Source: Campylobacteraceae bacterium (GTDB lineage: Bacteria; Campylobacterota; Campylobacteria; Campylobacterales; Sulfurovaceae). From it: a stretch of 13,349 bases of DNA. Made by a program: the position numbers and the translations under genes. Location: NCBI GenBank assembly GCA_026995985.1, contig JALWNF010000161.1:1-13349 (forward strand), written 5' to 3'. The notes under the pieces were generated by a model. It was given only the letters and a program-made list of their open reading frames with translations. It had not been told where the DNA came from and ran no database searches. Of the stretch, positions 12,265 through 13,349 are shown one piece after another (the stretch's first letter is position 1; each line of letters opens with the position of its first letter).

Positions 12265-13349
12265 ATGCAAAAAAAACTACTACTGTGTACACTATTGAGT
12301 ACATATTTATTACAAGCAAATGACCTAGAAAAGCGTGTAGAGAAGCTAGAAAAAGCCCTACAAGCACAAAAGAAATCAAAGCTACAAGAGGCACTAAAGG
12401 GTGGCAATAGCTTTAATCAAAAGAGCTTTATTCCTGATATTTCACTTATTTTAGATGGTTCAGCTGTTTCACGAAATATTAATAATGATGAGTATGAGGG
12501 GTATGGTATTGATGGCTTTTTTGACAATGCCGATGAGATACCTTTTCATAAAAATAGAGGCTTTAACTTTAACTATGCTGAACTTGGAATGCACTCAGAT
12601 GTTGGTCCTTACTTTACAAGTGATGCGATTTTTCACCTACACCCTGATGAGTTTGAGATAGAAGAGGCATACTTAACTACTAAAAAACTCCCTGCTAATT
12701 TAGATATGAAGATGGGTAAGTTTAGAAGTGGGTTTGGTCGTATTAATGCTATTCATCAACATGCTCAACACTTTGCTGAACAACCACTTGTTTATGAAGC
12801 GATGTTAGGAGTAGAGGGTATTAACGATGCAGGGGTTGCTTTGCATTGGGTTGCACCTACCGATAACTACTTTATGGCAGGAGTTGAAGCTATGCAAGGT
12901 ACAAATGAGCTTAGTTTTGGAAAGAGTAGCGAAAATAATCTCTATTTAGGTTACTTAAAGAGTGGATTTGACTTGGGTGATAGTACCTCTGTGTTAACAG
13001 GTGCAAGTGTTGCTACAGGGAAGACAGAAGATAACAAAGATAGTAAACTCTATAATGGGGAGTTGACACTTAAATATATTATAGATAGCTATAGTAATTT
13101 AACTTGGCAGAGTGAGTACCTATATAGAGATAGAGATGATGTAAAGCAGGGTGGTTACTACACTCAACTGCTCTATAAAAAAGATAGCAACTGGGAGTTT
13201 GGAGCTAGATATGGTGCATTAAATAAAAATGCTAAAAATCAACCTGATGACCTTAAAAAGTATTCGGCTATTGTTAGCTATTCACCGTTTGAGTTCTCTA
13301 AGATTAGGCTTCAAGCTACTAAAGATAAATCAAAATCGTTTGGTGGTGT
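12265..13349 (+). CDS. Outer-membrane beta-barrel (porin-like) protein, 5' part, 361 codons visible
   Basis: The signal peptide MQKKLLLCTLLSTYLLQA is followed by a short coiled coil (DLEKRVEKLEKALQAQKK, residues 20-37), a layout common in Campylobacterota porins, where the coil precedes the barrel. From about residue 55 the chain alternates polar and aromatic/hydrophobic residues in many beta strands (FNFNYAELGMHS, YFTSDAIFHLH, LDMKMGKFRSGFGRIN, NLTWQSEYLYRD). KMGKFRSGFGRIN resembles the strand of phosphate/polyphosphate-selective-like and zinc-linked porins. A His-rich stretch, HQHAQHF (about 162-168), could face a metal. No TonB box or plug domain is seen in the part present. The ATG has GAGGA six bases upstream. 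The gene runs off the right edge. With the preceding Cys/His exported protein it may act in metal uptake, but the substrate is unknown. Confidence 0.8.
   Translation, partial: MQKKLLLCTLLSTYLLQANDLEKRVEKLEKALQAQKKSKLQEALKGGNSFNQKSFIPDISLILDGSAVSRNINNDEYEGYGIDGFFDNADEIPFHKNRGFNFNYAELGMHSDVGPYFTSDAIFHLHPDEFEIEEAYLTTKKLPANLDMKMGKFRSGFGRINAIHQHAQHFAEQPLVYEAMLGVEGINDAGVALHWVAPTDNYFMAGVEAMQGTNELSFGKSSENNLYLGYLKSGFDLGDSTSVLTGASVATGKTEDNKDSKLYNGELTLKYIIDSYSNLTWQSEYLYRDRDDVKQGGYYTQLLYKKDSNWEFGARYGALNKNAKNQPDDLKKYSAIVSYSPFEFSKIRLQATKDKSKSFGG

Noticed and set aside
12162..12661. Frames at 12162-12407 (minus) and 12455-12661 (plus)
   Set aside because: The first is antisense to the barrel gene start and the second is out of frame within it; neither has initiation signals.
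1..13349. CRISPR array, tRNA, rRNA, insertion sequence or attachment site
   Set aside because: No regularly spaced direct repeats, cloverleaf-like sequences, transposase motifs or direct-repeat boundaries were seen by eye; a tRNA or repeat scan would settle it.

Overview
The window is AT-rich chromosomal DNA that looks like a Campylobacterota (formerly Epsilonproteobacteria) genome, probably of the Sulfurimonas/Sulfurovum type. The evidence is the monomeric NADP-type isocitrate dehydrogenase, the two-subunit iron-sulfur fumarase beside LDH-like malate dehydrogenases, promoters with a clear -10 box but no good -35, and the generally low GC. The genus is an inference. No tRNA, rRNA, CRISPR array, transposase or prophage gene was seen.

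Layout. Positions 1-431 (minus) hold the N-terminal part of an unrecognised conserved-looking protein that runs off the left edge. Position 774-959 (plus) is a small exported protein of unknown function. It converges on a minus-strand block of C4/C6 dicarboxylic- and tricarboxylic-acid genes. In transcription order, which runs right to left, these are: monomeric isocitrate dehydrogenase (7944-5764), a small membrane-anchored hypothetical (5623-5225), a 576-bp gene-free gap, malate dehydrogenase copy A (4648-3683), malate dehydrogenase copy B (3574-2630), and fumarase alpha (2404-1553) and beta (1543-986). These enzymes cover 2-oxoglutarate/isocitrate and oxaloacetate/malate/fumarate interconversion. 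In autotrophic Campylobacterota the same steps run in the reductive TCA direction; this sequence alone does not show the direction.

On the plus strand a tight set begins at 8213: ruvX, a membrane-anchored thioredoxin-like protein (ATGA overlap), trkA, and trkH (19-bp overlap, TTG start). They are probably co-transcribed. After them come a 90-residue exported Cys/His protein (GTG start) and a 3'-truncated outer-membrane beta-barrel protein, which may form a metal-handling pair.

Points worth a second look. The two adjacent malate dehydrogenases differ exactly at the coenzyme-selecting position (Asp35 versus Gly36-Arg37), which suggests an NADH/NADPH pair. A ten-base poly-C/G tract lies next to a TATAAT box and three copies of a TATGTCA half-site in the gap upstream of malate dehydrogenase A. 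A REP-like pair of hairpins sits between malate dehydrogenase B and fumarase alpha. Two genes have their stop codon folded inside a hairpin. I saw no clearly new multi-gene system; most of the window is core metabolism and potassium uptake.
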